Positions 35,756 through 45,700 of a stretch of 58,019 nucleotides of DNA are shown one piece after another (the stretch's first letter is position 1; every line of letters starts with the position of its first letter). The position numbers and the translations under genes were made by a program. Under the pieces are notes generated by a model, which saw only the letters and a list, made by a program, of their open reading frames with translations, had not been told where the DNA came from and searched no databases. Where the stretch lies: the NCBI RefSeq assembly GCF_001956045.1, contig NZ_MRTH01000046.1, positions 1 through 58,019 on the forward strand. Reading direction: 5' to 3'. This DNA comes from Paenibacillus sp. FSL H7-0331 (GTDB taxonomy: Bacteria > Bacillota > Bacilli > Paenibacillales > NBRC-103111).

Positions 35756-35796
35756 ATAAAAATATCATTCTTTCATAAAGATACGGAGGTTATAAG

Positions 35797-36414
35797 ATGA
35801 CATTGCCTTTTCGTAGAGAGATTGCAAGCCCTCAAATGATTGAAAATATTAAGGTATTACATTCAGACCTTAACACGATTGACACGCTCGCAGAAAGACT
35901 TTATTCGATATTGGGACAAATCCCCAGTCATCAGCCCATCCTCATCATTTGCGTAGGTACAGATCGTTCTACAGGCGATTCGTTAGGACCTCTGGTTGGC
36001 TCATATTTGGAAAAACAAAACCTGCATGGCGTCCACCTCTATGGGACACTCGATCAACCCGTACACGCTGTAAATTTAAAGGATACACTCGAGTCTATCC
36101 AGCAGCTCCACCATAACCCCTTTATTATAGCCATTGATGCTTGTTTAGGACAGCTGGCAAGTGTAGGCTGCATCCAAATCGGTAACGGCCCTGTCAAGCC
36201 CGGTGCAGGCGTTAATAAGGATCTCCCACCAGTCGGCAATATGCACATAACAGGCATTGTTAATGTTGGCGGATTTATGGAGTACTTTGTGCTGCAAAAC
36301 ACAAGACTTAGCCTGGTCGTAAATATGGCCGAGGTTATTGCACAATCGTTTCAGGTCGCGCTCAGCAGCCTCAATCGGTTCACTGCTACTTCTTTTGCCC
36401 AGATCGAAGGATAG
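35797..36414 (+). CDS. yyaC: Sporulation protein YyaC (spore-protease-like fold)
   Basis: The protein has 205 residues. Its motifs (ILIICVGTDRSTGDSLGP, IAIDACLG, KPGAGVNKDLPPVG) are those of the YyaC/DUF1256 family, which resembles the germination protease GPR and hydrogenase maturation proteases. It is made in sporulation in Bacillus; the substrate is unknown. GGAGG lies 7 bases before the ATG. The last 29 bases overlap the convergent DUF4446 gene. The gene diverges from the DUF3343 operon. Confidence 0.92.
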   Translation: MTLPFRREIASPQMIENIKVLHSDLNTIDTLAERLYSILGQIPSHQPILIICVGTDRSTGDSLGPLVGSYLEKQNLHGVHLYGTLDQPVHAVNLKDTLESIQQLHHNPFIIAIDACLGQLASVGCIQIGNGPVKPGAGVNKDLPPVGNMHITGIVNVGGFMEYFVLQNTRLSLVVNMAEVIAQSFQVALSSLNRFTATSFAQIEG

Positions 36415-36880
36415 CTTCCTTTTCCTCCGGTGAAAGCATGTATTTGGAAATCCCACGCTCTAGCGGCTTGGCAAATACATAGGTTTCATCCCGATTATGA
36501 ATACCTGATATGACCACACCGTCCTGCTCATCATCCACTAATGCAATAGAAAAGCTCTGGTCGCTGCCGCTCTCTGCAAAAGCATTGAAGCGGTAGACGC
36601 CCAAATTTGATTTCATTTTTTTCATTTGGCCTACGATAGCATCCATTTGCTGCTGTGCATTGTCTGTCTCCTGCTTTAACACCGCATTGTTTTGTTGAAT
36701 TTCTATCAGTGTCTCCTCGACGTTCAGCGTTCCACTGCCATTCAGCATACTCAGATACATTTTGCGAAGCTTGTTTAACTTGCTCCATAATATAATAACC
36801 ACAATCAAAAATACAAGAATAAGGACGGAGCATGCCAAAAGAAGCAGTCTCGCGTCTAATAATTGTACCAGATTTTCCAT
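36386..36880 (-). CDS. DUF4446 membrane-anchored protein
   Basis: The protein has 164 residues: an N-terminal membrane helix (about 12-32), a coiled-coil segment (about 55-90), then a conserved beta-rich core (KSNLGVYRFNAFAESGSDQS and FSIALVDDEQDGVVIS). It matches DUF4446 near the origin in Bacillota. Function unknown. It lies 30 bases after the desulfurase-like gene. Confidence 0.85.
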   Translation of the reverse strand: MENLVQLLDARLLLLACSVLILVFLIVVIILWSKLNKLRKMYLSMLNGSGTLNVEETLIEIQQNNAVLKQETDNAQQQMDAIVGQMKKMKSNLGVYRFNAFAESGSDQSFSIALVDDEQDGVVISGIHNRDETYVFAKPLERGISKYMLSPEEKEAILRSGQKK

Positions 36881-36909
36881 GTTAATTCCCCCTGCAAGTC
36901 TGTCTAGCT

Positions 36910-38067
36910 TTATGATTTCATATGCTTGGCAATTTCCTTGACGGCTGTAACCAGTCGATCCACTTCTTCATCCGTTGTAAAATAACCGACACTTGCCCGT
37001 ACCGCACCACGTTCAAGAGTTCCTGCAGCTTCGTGAGCAAGCGGTGTGCAGTGATAACCGGCACGAACCGCAATATTAAAGGTTTGATCGAGAATAAAAG
37101 CAACTTCAGAGGAATCCGTTTGATGAATAGTAAAAGAAACGATACCGGTTTTATTTTGCCCAAGATCCGGCCCTAATAGCTGTACCCCTTCAATCTCCAT
37201 TAACGCTGACATGAGCTGCTGCGTCTGAGCCCATTCTTTGCCATGTATTTGTGCTACTGTTTCTTTCAGCACGAACTTCACACCTTCTCCTAACCCCGCA
37301 ATACCAACTGTGTTCTGTGTACCCGACTCATATCGATCCGGACGCACGTTCGGCTGCTCAATCATTTCTGACTGACTGCCTGTACCTCCAAATAGCAGCG
37401 GCTCCAGCTCCAGCTCCGGTTCTATGTATAATCCGCCAGTCCCTTGTGGTCCCAACAAGCTCTTGTGTCCGGGAAAACCCAGCATGTGAATGCCCATCTT
37501 CCCAACATCGATATCAAGGGTTCCAGCTGACTGCGCCGCGTCCACTAACAATTTAATCCCATTTTTTTTGCAAAGCTCACCTAACTCTGCTACAGGCAGT
37601 ATGCTGCCAAGTAAATTCGAGCTGTGACTGCATACCATAAGCGAAGTCCGATTCGTAACCGCTTCTTTGACTTTATCAAGGCTAAGCTCGCCTTTGGAAT
37701 TGGTTTGCACATAAGTAATCTGAACACCACGCGTTTTTTTCACATATTCAAGAGGTCTGCGGACCGAATTATGCTCTACCGATGTACATATCACATGATC
37801 TCCCTCTTTTAGGAAACCAAGAATTGCCTGATTTAGCGCCATCGTGGTGTTTAATGCAAACGAAATATCATTTGGATTTTTGATTTTAAATAGCTTAGCC
37901 AATTGTTTACGAGTTTCAAATAAAATCCGGCTTGCTTTCACAGCCATTTGATGACTGCCTCTCCCCGGATTGGCTGCAGCATGCAGCATACACTCCTGCA
38001 TCGCCAGCAATACTTCTGGCGGCTTAGGCCAGGATGAAGCGGCATGATCGAAATAAGCAACGTTCAA
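36910..38067 (-). CDS. Cysteine desulfurase family enzyme (EF2568 type)
   Basis: A PLP-dependent class-V aminotransferase, 385 residues. The N-terminus YFDHAASSWPKP, the PLP lysine in PGHKSLLGP, ANPGRGSH, and a C-terminal active Cys (RAGYHCTPLAHEA) are present. This branch (TIGR01977) is separate from IscS/SufS and often lies beside DUF3343 and selenium genes. Start: AAGGAGA precedes a TTG at 38067 by about 9 bases; the in-frame GTG at 38076 touches the site. It sits downstream of spo0J behind a hairpin at 38087-38141. Confidence 0.88.
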   Translation of the reverse strand: MNVAYFDHAASSWPKPPEVLLAMQECMLHAAANPGRGSHQMAVKASRILFETRKQLAKLFKIKNPNDISFALNTTMALNQAILGFLKEGDHVICTSVEHNSVRRPLEYVKKTRGVQITYVQTNSKGELSLDKVKEAVTNRTSLMVCSHSSNLLGSILPVAELGELCKKNGIKLLVDAAQSAGTLDIDVGKMGIHMLGFPGHKSLLGPQGTGGLYIEPELELEPLLFGGTGSQSEMIEQPNVRPDRYESGTQNTVGIAGLGEGVKFVLKETVAQIHGKEWAQTQQLMSALMEIEGVQLLGPDLGQNKTGIVSFTIHQTDSSEVAFILDQTFNIAVRAGYHCTPLAHEAAGTLERGAVRASVGYFTTDEEVDRLVTAVKEIAKHMKS

Positions 38068-38086
38068 CCGAAACACTCTCCTTCAC

Positions 38087-38141
38087 AAAAAGTAGCATAC
38101 CTATTCTGCCCAAGCGAGATGGCAATAATCAGGTATGCTAC
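38087..38141 (-). terminator. Hairpin with U-tract before the desulfurase gene
   Basis: GTAGCATACCT (38092-38102) and AGGTATGCTAC (38131-38141) are perfect 11-base arms around a 28-base loop. On the minus strand five T follow (38091-38087), then the ribosome binding site of the next gene. It could terminate soj-spo0J transcription or act as an attenuator. Confidence 0.5.
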
Positions 38142-38237
38142 CTATGTTATCATGATTGATTTCACACTGAACCATTTCTAAAGGTTGTTCAAAAAGTCCC
38201 CTTTTGATCACGAAGTCACACAGGAAGCTTACAACAT

Positions 38238-39092
38238 TTAAGAGATTTTACCTTGCAGGATCTCTAACAGCCTGTTCAAATCATCTTTGGAGTAATACAG
38301 CAATTCGATCTTGCCTTTATTATTGTTATGCTTAATTTTTACCGTTGTACTATATAATTCTCTTAAGTTTTCTTCCAGTTCATTGATATAAGGATCACTC
38401 TTTTTCGACTTGGATTTAGCTTTAGCCGTTTCCGGTTTATCCTCAAGTCGTTTAACTTCTTCTTCCAGCTCACGAACGCTCCACTGCTCTTTAATTGATT
38501 TTTCAGCTAAAGCACGAATCAACTTCGCATCCTTCAAACCAATAATGGCTTTTGCGTGACCCATCGAAAGTGTTCCACGTGAAACATACTGTTTTACCTC
38601 ATCAGGTAATTGCAGTAATCTCAAAAAATTAGCAATATGCGATCTACTTTTCCCAACTTTAACGGATAACTCTTCTTGAGTCAAAGAAAATTGGTCAATT
38701 AAAGCCTGATAGGCGATAGCGATCTCCAAAGCATTCAAATCTTCCCTTTGCAGGTTTTCAATAAGAGCAATTTCCATTACTTGTTGATCCGTAAACTTCT
38801 TTATAACTGCAGACACGGTAGCTAACCCGCATACTTGAGAGGCTCTGAATCGACGCTCGCCTGCAATAATTTCATATCCCTTCAAAACACTTCTTACAAT
38901 AATCGGTTGAATAATCCCATGCTCCTTAATAGAAGCAGCCAGCTCATTGATCGATTCATCATTAAAATTTCTGCGAGGCTGATAAGGACTCGGTCTGAGC
39001 TGTGATAATGGAATTTCCATTACCTTATCATCATCATTAATACTAAGCGCAGGAAGAAGTGCATCTAATCCTTTTCCAAGACGTTTACTCAA
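38238..39092 (-). CDS. parB: Chromosome-partitioning protein ParB (Spo0J)
   Basis: The CTP-dependent parS-binding clamp, 284 residues. ParB box: IPLSQLRPSPYQPRR and GERRFRASQVCGL (GERRxR), a central helix-turn-helix (LTQEELSVKVGKSRSHIANFLRLLQLP) and a C-terminal dimerisation domain. The TTG start (39092) overlaps the parA stop by 8 bases and has AAGGAAG about 9 bases upstream. It contains a parS site in its own coding sequence. Confidence 0.97.
   Translation of the reverse strand: MSKRLGKGLDALLPALSINDDDKVMEIPLSQLRPSPYQPRRNFNDESINELAASIKEHGIIQPIIVRSVLKGYEIIAGERRFRASQVCGLATVSAVIKKFTDQQVMEIALIENLQREDLNALEIAIAYQALIDQFSLTQEELSVKVGKSRSHIANFLRLLQLPDEVKQYVSRGTLSMGHAKAIIGLKDAKLIRALAEKSIKEQWSVRELEEEVKRLEDKPETAKAKSKSKKSDPYINELEENLRELYSTTVKIKHNNNKGKIELLYYSKDDLNRLLEILQGKIS
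38571..38586. other. parS site inside parB
   Basis: TGTTCCACGTGAAACA is a perfect match to the Bacillus consensus TGTTNCACGTGAAACA, and it lies inside the ParB gene as in Bacillus subtilis. Confidence 0.95.
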
Positions 39093-39846
39093 AACTGATC
39101 ACTTCCTTCGCAAGTTCCATATACACTTCAGCACCTTTAGAACGAGGATCATAGGTTATTATCGACTGACCATGGCTCGGCGCCTCACTCAGCCTGACAT
39201 TACGTGGAATAATGGTTTTATATACTTTTTGTTGGAAATATTTCTTAACCTCTTCAATCACCTGCATACCCAAATTCGTTCTGGCGTCAAACATCGTTAA
39301 CAATACGCCTTCGATCTGCAGCGTTGTGTTCAAATGCTTTTGCACCAAACGAACCGTATTCAACAGCTGACTTAATCCCTCCAACGCATAATACTCGCAT
39401 TGAATGGGAATAATAACCGAATCGGCAGCAGTCAAAGAATTAACGGTAAGAATGCCAAGTGACGGTGGGCAATCGATCAATATATAATCAAATAAATGTT
39501 TAACCAGCTGCAAAGACTTTTTCAATCTCACTTCACGGGAGATCGTAGGAACTAATTCAATCTCAGCACCTGCCAGTTGAATCGTAGCTGGAATGATTTT
39601 CAAATTCGGTATGTTCGTATCGACCATAACATCTTTAGGGTGAATATCGTTGATAATCATATCATAGATACAATAAACAACATCGGCTTTATTAATACCG
39701 ATACCACTTGTCGTGTTTCCTTGAGGATCAATATCGACGAGCAGTACCCGCTTGCCTAATGCTGCCAGTGAAGCACCCAAATTTACCGATGTAGTCGTTT
39801 TACCAACCCCACCCTTTTGATTTGTAATTGCAATAATCTTAGCCAA
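39085..39846 (-). CDS. parA: Chromosome-partitioning ATPase ParA (Soj)
   Basis: The protein has 253 residues. The deviant Walker A motif KGGVGKTTTSVNLG is at the N-terminus, with DIDPQGN and IDCPPSLG following. It binds DNA as an ATP dimer, moves with ParB and modulates DnaA in Bacillus. The TTG start has GAGGTGA 7-8 bases upstream. It is cotranscribed with parB. Confidence 0.97.
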   Translation of the reverse strand: MAKIIAITNQKGGVGKTTTSVNLGASLAALGKRVLLVDIDPQGNTTSGIGINKADVVYCIYDMIINDIHPKDVMVDTNIPNLKIIPATIQLAGAEIELVPTISREVRLKKSLQLVKHLFDYILIDCPPSLGILTVNSLTAADSVIIPIQCEYYALEGLSQLLNTVRLVQKHLNTTLQIEGVLLTMFDARTNLGMQVIEEVKKYFQQKVYKTIIPRNVRLSEAPSHGQSIITYDPRSKGAEVYMELAKEVISFE

Positions 39847-39939
39847 AATCTGTTCACCTCAGTATCTAAATGAAAAACATACACACGAAATCTGCCCCTT
39901 AACGCAAAGCTGCATAACAAAGAAGTTTGGAACAAACAA

Positions 39940-40755
39940 TTATTTTTTAGGAATTTTGATAACTATTTCGTAGTGATCCTCATAATCTTGCTCCGAGGTA
40001 TTAATTTGCAGACCTGAAGACGTGACCATATCCACGGATTGTCTAATCGTGTTTAAAGCCAACCGAACATCCTTGGAGAAGGATACACGTTTTGTTTTTT
40101 TGACTGCAACTACTTCTTTTAAAAGCTGTATTCTCGCTTCTGTTTGTTTAACATTTAACTCCTTGGTAATAATTTCATCCAAAACTTTCTGCTGCAGCTC
40201 TTCCTGGCTTAATGATAATAAAGCACGCGCATGCCTCTCCGTGATTTTTCGTTCCATTAAAGCCTGCTTAACAGGCTCACTTAGATTTAACAGACGGATT
40301 TTGTTAGCTATCGTGGACTGACTTTTCCCGATTCGTTGAGCAAGACTTTCTTGCGTCAAATGATGCAAGTCGATAAGCTGCTGATAAGCGCTAGCCTCTT
40401 CAATCGCAGTAAGGCCTTCACGCTGCAAATTTTCAATTAATGCAATAGATGCAGCTTGCGAATCATTGAAATCGCGAACAATAGCAGGAATCGTATCCAG
40501 TCCGAGCTTTGTAACGGCTCTCCATCTGCGTTCCCCAGCAATCAACTCATACACATTATTCCGAATTCGAACAATGATAGGCTGTATAACTCCGAGGGTT
40601 TTAATGGTTTGACACAATTCTTCAATCCGCTCATCATCAAAAATAGTTCTGGGCTGATATGGACTTGGGACAATATCTTGGATGGAAATATTTCTAATTT
40701 CATCTGACGATGATTTTTCCGTAAATCCAAACAATTTCGAAAGTTGTTCCTTCAT
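39940..40755 (-). CDS. noc: Nucleoid occlusion protein Noc
   Basis: The protein has 271 residues, a ParB paralogue. It has the IVPSPYQPR and GERRWRAV motifs, a helix-turn-helix ([24 protein letters not shown]) and the Noc-type N-terminal amphipathic segment ([11 protein letters not shown]) that binds membrane. It prevents division over the nucleoid. The gene is between soj and rsmG, as in Bacillus. GGATGG lies 7 bases before the ATG. Confidence 0.95.
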   Translation of the reverse strand: MKEQLSKLFGFTEKSSSDEIRNISIQDIVPSPYQPRTIFDDERIEELCQTIKTLGVIQPIIVRIRNNVYELIAGERRWRAVTKLGLDTIPAIVRDFNDSQAASIALIENLQREGLTAIEEASAYQQLIDLHHLTQESLAQRIGKSQSTIANKIRLLNLSEPVKQALMERKITERHARALLSLSQEELQQKVLDEIITKELNVKQTEARIQLLKEVVAVKKTKRVSFSKDVRLALNTIRQSVDMVTSSGLQINTSEQDYEDHYEIVIKIPKK

Positions 40756-40891
40756 TCAATTACCATCCGATCTTTATTTGCATCAAAGTTTACCCAGACA
40801 TCTGCATTGCCTTACTATTAAATATTCTCTAGTAATATCCTTTTTCCTGCCAGCCCGAGGCCAACTATATGAATATATCTTATAATTAATA

Positions 40892-40907
40892 TGTTCTACG
40901 TGGAACA
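40892..40907. other. Degenerate parS-like site at the end of rsmG
   Basis: TGTTCTACGTGGAACA differs from the parS consensus at two of 16 bases. It lies directly after the rsmG stop and upstream of noc. Confidence 0.5.
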
Positions 40908-41642
40908 TTATTTGATCAATGGCGTTTTCAATGGCGTACCTGCCTTACGCGGGTATGATTTCGGAGTAGGCGCAAACTTCCGTATAAACAATAGATTTCT
41001 GGAGGAATGTTCTGCGTCAGGTAATTCCAAACTTCGGGTGTAAATATATTTGCCACGAAGTTCATTCAAACTGTAGGAAGAATCCTCCAGTTCCTGTTGA
41101 AAATCGCTTCCTTTCATCGCTACAAAAGTACCGTTAACTTTAACAAAAGGCAAGCAAAGCTCATTCAACCCGGCCAACTTTGCGACTGCTCTCGCTGTTA
41201 CAAGATCATATCGATCCCGATGCTCCGGCAGCCGCGCAATATCCTCAGCCCTGCCATGAACACAGCTTACATCACTCAGCCCCAATGCAGCAGTCAAATG
41301 ATTTAAAAATTGAATTCGTTTATTTAAAGAATCGACGATTGTCACTTTCATATGTGGAAACATGATTTTCAGAGGAATACTTGGGAATCCTGCACCAGAG
41401 CCAATGTCGGCCATCTGCGTCACATCACGCATCGAAACAAAAAAAGAAACTGACAGAGAATCGTAAAAATGTTTTACGTATACTTCTTCTCTATCAGTTA
41501 TACCAGTCAAATTCATTTTTTCATTCCAAGTAACAAGCTCATGAAAGTAAGTTTCAAATTGAGACAATTGATGCTCGCTTAATTCTATATTTTTCATGGC
41601 CAATTGTTCTCGGAAACGGGTTTGTATCAGATCCATTGTCAT
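40908..41642 (-). CDS. rsmG: 16S rRNA G527 N7-methyltransferase RsmG
   Basis: The protein has 244 residues and a Rossmann methyltransferase fold (VTQMADIGSGAGFPSIPLKI). It methylates N7 of G527 in 16S rRNA; loss gives low-level streptomycin resistance. Two closely spaced ATG codons exist (MTM). It starts on the base after the mnmG stop, so the two genes are coupled. Confidence 0.96.
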   Translation of the reverse strand: MTMDLIQTRFREQLAMKNIELSEHQLSQFETYFHELVTWNEKMNLTGITDREEVYVKHFYDSLSVSFFVSMRDVTQMADIGSGAGFPSIPLKIMFPHMKVTIVDSLNKRIQFLNHLTAALGLSDVSCVHGRAEDIARLPEHRDRYDLVTARAVAKLAGLNELCLPFVKVNGTFVAMKGSDFQQELEDSSYSLNELRGKYIYTRSLELPDAEHSSRNLLFIRKFAPTPKSYPRKAGTPLKTPLIK

Positions 41643-43529
41643 CTATCCTCTAGCCGCCAATACTCGGTTATAGTGTTCCAGGTGAACTAGTAGTACGGAA
41701 ATATCTGCTGGCGTTACACCAGACATTCGGGATGCCTGACCAATCGAAAGTGGGCGAATTTTCATTAGCTTTTGTTTGGCCTCTGTTGCAATTCCGTATA
41801 CTTCTTCATAATTAATATCGTCCGGAATTTTCTTTTTCTCCATCTTGCGAAGTCGTTCTACTTGAATTAATTGTTTATCAATATACCCTGCATATTTGAT
41901 TTGTATTTCGACCTGCTCCGTTACTTCATCGGATAGCTCAATAGGTGCTGGAGACATCTGGTGAATATGTGCATAAGCTACCTCTGGACGTCGCAACAAG
42001 GAAAGCAGATCGATCGCGTTATTCACTTCCGCACTGCCTATCGAAATCAAAAGCTCCTGGATGTCTGCCGGCTTCACTTTAACCGATTTTAAACGCTCCA
42101 CTTCTTCCTCGATAAGACGTACCTTTTCAAGGAAACGCTGATGACGCGCCTCGGGAATTAATCCAATTTTATAGCCAATCGGCGTTAGTCTTTGGTCTGC
42201 ATTATCATGTCTGAGCAGCAAACGGTATTCGGCACGTGAAGTCAGCAATCGATAAGGCTCGTTAGTCCCCTTTGTCACGAGGTCATCGATCAATACGCCG
42301 ATATAGCCTTCAGAGCGATCCAGTACAATCGCTTCTTCGCCTTGTACCTTGCGGGCTGCATTGATCCCGGCCATAACACCCTGACCAGCTGCTTCTTCAT
42401 ATCCGGACGTGCCATTGATTTGTCCAGCTGTAAATAAGCCGGCAACAGCTTTTGTTTCCAACGATGGTTTCAGCTGTGTTGGAACAACCGCATCATATTC
42501 AATCGCATAACCTGTTCGCATCATTTCAACCTTTTCCAGTCCAGGTATCGAACGAAGTATGCTTAACTGCACATCCTCAGGCATACTCGTAGACAAGCCT
42601 TGAACATAATACTCTGAAGTGTTGCGTCCTTCCGGCTCAAGAAAAATTTGATGCTTTGGCTTATCATTAAATCGAACGATTTTATCTTCAATGGAAGGGC
42701 AATAACGGGGCCCCGTTCCTTCAATTGCGCCAGAGAACATAGGAGCCCGATGCAAATTATCTGTAATAATTTGATGGGTTTGCTCCGTCGTATAAGTCAG
42801 CCAGCAAGGCAATTGATCAGGTATTTCCTCAGTGGAATCAAAACTGAAAAATCGCACCTTTTCATCCCCTGGTTGAATAACGGTTTGACCAAAATCAATC
42901 GAGTCCTTGTGTACACGCGGAGGTGTCCCTGTTTTAAAACGAACAAGCTCGAGACCATGCTCTCGCAGGGAATGAGACAACTTGACAGCAGGCTGCTGAT
43001 TGTTCGGCCCACTCTCATACATCAATTCACCCATAATAATTTTGCCGCGCAAATACGTTCCGGTTGTCACAACCACTGCTTTCGCCAAATATTGTGCGCC
43101 TGTTTTGCTGATGACACCTTTACAGACACCATCCTCAACAATCAATTCTTCAACCAAACCTTGACGAAGGGTCAGCTTCGGTTCATTTTCCATCGTTTGC
43201 TTCATTGTGTGCTGATATAGGAATTTGTCTGCTTGTGCACGCAGTGCATGTACAGCCGGACCTTTTCCTGTATTCAGCATCCGCATTTGTATATAAGTTC
43301 TATCAATATTACGACCCATCTCTCCACCGAGAGCATCAATCTCACGCACAACGTGACCTTTAGCCGGACCACCTATGGAAGGATTACATGGCATAAACGC
43401 AACCATATCCAGGTTGATCGTAATCATCAATGTTTCACAGCCCATTCTTGCTGCCGCCAAAGCCGCCTCACAGCCGGCATGACCCGCGCCAACAACTATG
43501 ACATCATAATTTCCTGCAATATAACTCAT
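41643..43529 (-). CDS. mnmG: tRNA uridine-34 carboxymethylaminomethyl synthase subunit MnmG
   Basis: The FAD protein has 628 residues. The FAD-binding [17 protein letters not shown] is at the N-terminus, followed by [27 protein letters not shown] motifs and the C-terminal helical domain. With MnmE it makes the cmnm5 modification of wobble uridine 34. AAGGAGG precedes the ATG. It lies 66 bases after mnmE. Confidence 0.98.
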   Translation of the reverse strand: MSYIAGNYDVIVVGAGHAGCEAALAAARMGCETLMITINLDMVAFMPCNPSIGGPAKGHVVREIDALGGEMGRNIDRTYIQMRMLNTGKGPAVHALRAQADKFLYQHTMKQTMENEPKLTLRQGLVEELIVEDGVCKGVISKTGAQYLAKAVVVTTGTYLRGKIIMGELMYESGPNNQQPAVKLSHSLREHGLELVRFKTGTPPRVHKDSIDFGQTVIQPGDEKVRFFSFDSTEEIPDQLPCWLTYTTEQTHQIITDNLHRAPMFSGAIEGTGPRYCPSIEDKIVRFNDKPKHQIFLEPEGRNTSEYYVQGLSTSMPEDVQLSILRSIPGLEKVEMMRTGYAIEYDAVVPTQLKPSLETKAVAGLFTAGQINGTSGYEEAAGQGVMAGINAARKVQGEEAIVLDRSEGYIGVLIDDLVTKGTNEPYRLLTSRAEYRLLLRHDNADQRLTPIGYKIGLIPEARHQRFLEKVRLIEEEVERLKSVKVKPADIQELLISIGSAEVNNAIDLLSLLRRPEVAYAHIHQMSPAPIELSDEVTEQVEIQIKYAGYIDKQLIQVERLRKMEKKKIPDDINYEEVYGIATEAKQKLMKIRPLSIGQASRMSGVTPADISVLLVHLEHYNRVLAARG

Positions 43530-43595
43530 TATAAACCTCCTTAAATCGTTGTATTAGAATCGCTTACCCGAGTAAGCGAAATTGAAAGTATAACT

Positions 43596-44972
43596 TTATT
43601 TACCGAGACAAAACTGCGAAAATATTTGATCGATCAACGATTCACCGACAGAATCACCAATAATTTCACCCAGGTATTCCCAAGCATTACGAATATCAAT
43701 TTGAATCAAATCTATCGGGACCCCAGCACCAGCAGCCTCAAAAGCATCATCTATCGCGATTTTCGCTTTTTTCAACAAAGCTATATGACGTACATTACTT
43801 ACATAGGTCTGATCGTTTAATTCTACCTGCCCACTGAAAAATAGGCTAGCTATAGCTTTTTCCAAATCAGCAATCCCCTGCTGTTCCAGAAGCGACATCA
43901 TGACAATACGCTCAGCTGGAAAATGGCCAGCCAGTATGTCATTCTCAATCTGCTGCGGCAAATCAAGCTTATTCACGATTACGATGGTTTGCTTATCCTT
44001 CAGCTGCTCGATCAAGCTCAGCTCATCAGACTCCAGCTTTTCCGAACCGTTGAACACGAGCAAAATCAGATCCGCATCCGCTAGAGCGCCTTTCGATTTC
44101 TCCACACCAATTCGCTCAACAATATCCGAGGTTTCCCGAATGCCGGCTGTATCCAGCAGCTTCAATGGAATACCATTAACCGTAACGAACTCTTCGATAA
44201 CATCACGCGTTGTCCCTGGAATTTCAGTGACGATAGCTCTATTTTCCTGGGCAAGTGCATTCATGAGCGAAGATTTTCCGACATTGGGTTTCCCGATAAT
44301 CGCGGTAACAATACCTTCACGCAAAATTTTACCCTGATTCGCCGTATTCAGCAATTGCTCGATCTTTCCAAGCGCCTGGGTACAACTGTTGGTTATAAAA
44401 GCATTGGTCATCTCTTCCACATCATGCTCTGGATAATCGATATTGACCTCGATATGAGCCATCAATTCCACTAGATTATGTCGCAGCAGTTTGATATTCG
44501 TAGAGAGACTGCCCTCTGCCTGCTTCAAGGCAATACGATGGGCACGATCCGATTTGGCTCGAATTAAATCAATGACTGCCTCTGCCTGTGACAGATCAAT
44601 ACGTCCATTCAAATAGGCACGCTTTGTAAATTCACCTGGCTCTGCCAATCGTACCTGCTGCTCTAACAGCAGATCGAGCACTTTTTTCACCGAAATAAAT
44701 CCGCCGTGACAGCTAATCTCCACCACATCTTCCATGGTGAACGATTTGGGTGCTTTCATGACTGTGACCAACACCTCATCCACTCGTTCCAGTGTGAGCG
44801 GATGCTTAATAAAACCATAATGAACCGTATGTGAAGGCACTACACCTAATTCGCTTTTGCCAAAAAAAATGCGATCCGCCGCCGCAACCGCCTCATCGCC
44901 ACTTATGCGTATAACGGCAATACCTCCCTCTCCCATTGGAGTGGAGATAGCAGCAATCGTATCCTGGATCAT
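43596..44972 (-). CDS. mnmE: tRNA modification GTPase MnmE
   Basis: The protein has 458 residues: an N-terminal folate-binding domain ([22 protein letters not shown]), a helical domain split around a G domain ([27 protein letters not shown]), and the C-terminal FCLGK (CxGK). It partners MnmG. GAGGTG lies just before the ATG. A strong terminator upstream (45034-45071) gives mnmE its own transcription unit. Confidence 0.98.
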   Translation of the reverse strand: MIQDTIAAISTPMGEGGIAVIRISGDEAVAAADRIFFGKSELGVVPSHTVHYGFIKHPLTLERVDEVLVTVMKAPKSFTMEDVVEISCHGGFISVKKVLDLLLEQQVRLAEPGEFTKRAYLNGRIDLSQAEAVIDLIRAKSDRAHRIALKQAEGSLSTNIKLLRHNLVELMAHIEVNIDYPEHDVEEMTNAFITNSCTQALGKIEQLLNTANQGKILREGIVTAIIGKPNVGKSSLMNALAQENRAIVTEIPGTTRDVIEEFVTVNGIPLKLLDTAGIRETSDIVERIGVEKSKGALADADLILLVFNGSEKLESDELSLIEQLKDKQTIVIVNKLDLPQQIENDILAGHFPAERIVMMSLLEQQGIADLEKAIASLFFSGQVELNDQTYVSNVRHIALLKKAKIAIDDAFEAAGAGVPIDLIQIDIRNAWEYLGEIIGDSVGESLIDQIFSQFCLGK

Positions 44973-45033
44973 AATTCACACCTCAACTTCTTATATCTTA
45001 TTCTTAGCAATTTCGAACTTAAAGAAAATCTAT

Positions 45034-45071
45034 TAAAAAAAAGCAATGAGTCATAACGATGACATCATTGC
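45034..45071 (-). terminator. Terminator between jag and mnmE
   Basis: GCAATGATGTCAT and ATGACTCATTGC (minus strand) form a stem with one bulge, followed by eight T. Confidence 0.9.
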
Positions 45072-45082
45072 AGCAGTTCACC

Positions 45083-45700
45083 TTATCTGAATACGATTAC
45101 GACTCTTCGATTCGGTTCCTCACCTCTACTGAACGTACGGACCTTGGCATGATCCTGCAGTTGGGCATGAATCACCTTCCGCTCATGTGGTGACATCGGT
45201 TCGAGAATAACCTCTTTTTTGGTTCGAATGACTCTCTCTGCCAATCGATCGGCTAATTCCTCTAACGTTTTTTTCCGGCGCTCCCGAAAATTTTCCGCAT
45301 CCAGTACGATTCGCATATGAGTGCTTGAATATCGATTAGCTACAATATTCATTAAATATTGCAGGGCATCCAAGGTTTGTCCTCTTCTGCCAATCAGTAT
45401 CCCCAGATCAGCCCCATATAGATGAAGCTCCAAATTTTCGTTATCCAGCTTTTTTTCAATTCTGACTTCAAGCTTCATGGTACGAAAGACATCCTGTAAA
45501 AAATAAATGGTTTCTTCAACAGCATCAGGAATAAGCTCCAGTTCAACTTTCGCATCCCTGGTTCCTATTAGGCCAAACAACCCTCGAGAGGGTTGTTCAA
45601 GCACAACAATTTTTACCCGATCCTCCGTGGTATTCCATTGACGAAGGCCATTTTGCACGGCCTCCTCAATCGATTTACCCGTAACCAACAATTTTTTCAT
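45083..45700 (-). CDS. jag: RNA-binding protein Jag (KhpB)
   Basis: The protein has 205 residues. A Jag_N domain (about 1-50, KSIEEAVQNGLRQW) is followed by a KH domain (ADLGILIGRRGQTLDALQYL) and an R3H domain (EPMSPHERKVIHAQLQ). KhpB with KhpA binds small RNAs and mRNAs in Gram-positives and affects cell elongation. It overlaps the yidC stop by 4 bases. Confidence 0.95.
   Translation of the reverse strand: MKKLLVTGKSIEEAVQNGLRQWNTTEDRVKIVVLEQPSRGLFGLIGTRDAKVELELIPDAVEETIYFLQDVFRTMKLEVRIEKKLDNENLELHLYGADLGILIGRRGQTLDALQYLMNIVANRYSSTHMRIVLDAENFRERRKKTLEELADRLAERVIRTKKEVILEPMSPHERKVIHAQLQDHAKVRTFSRGEEPNRRVVIVFR

Noticed and set aside
38188..38215. CAAAAAGTCCCCTTTTGATC near the spo0J stop, a weak imperfect hairpin.
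   Set aside because: Short stem and no clear T-tract; it could be a dispersed intergenic repeat, but one copy in the window proves nothing.
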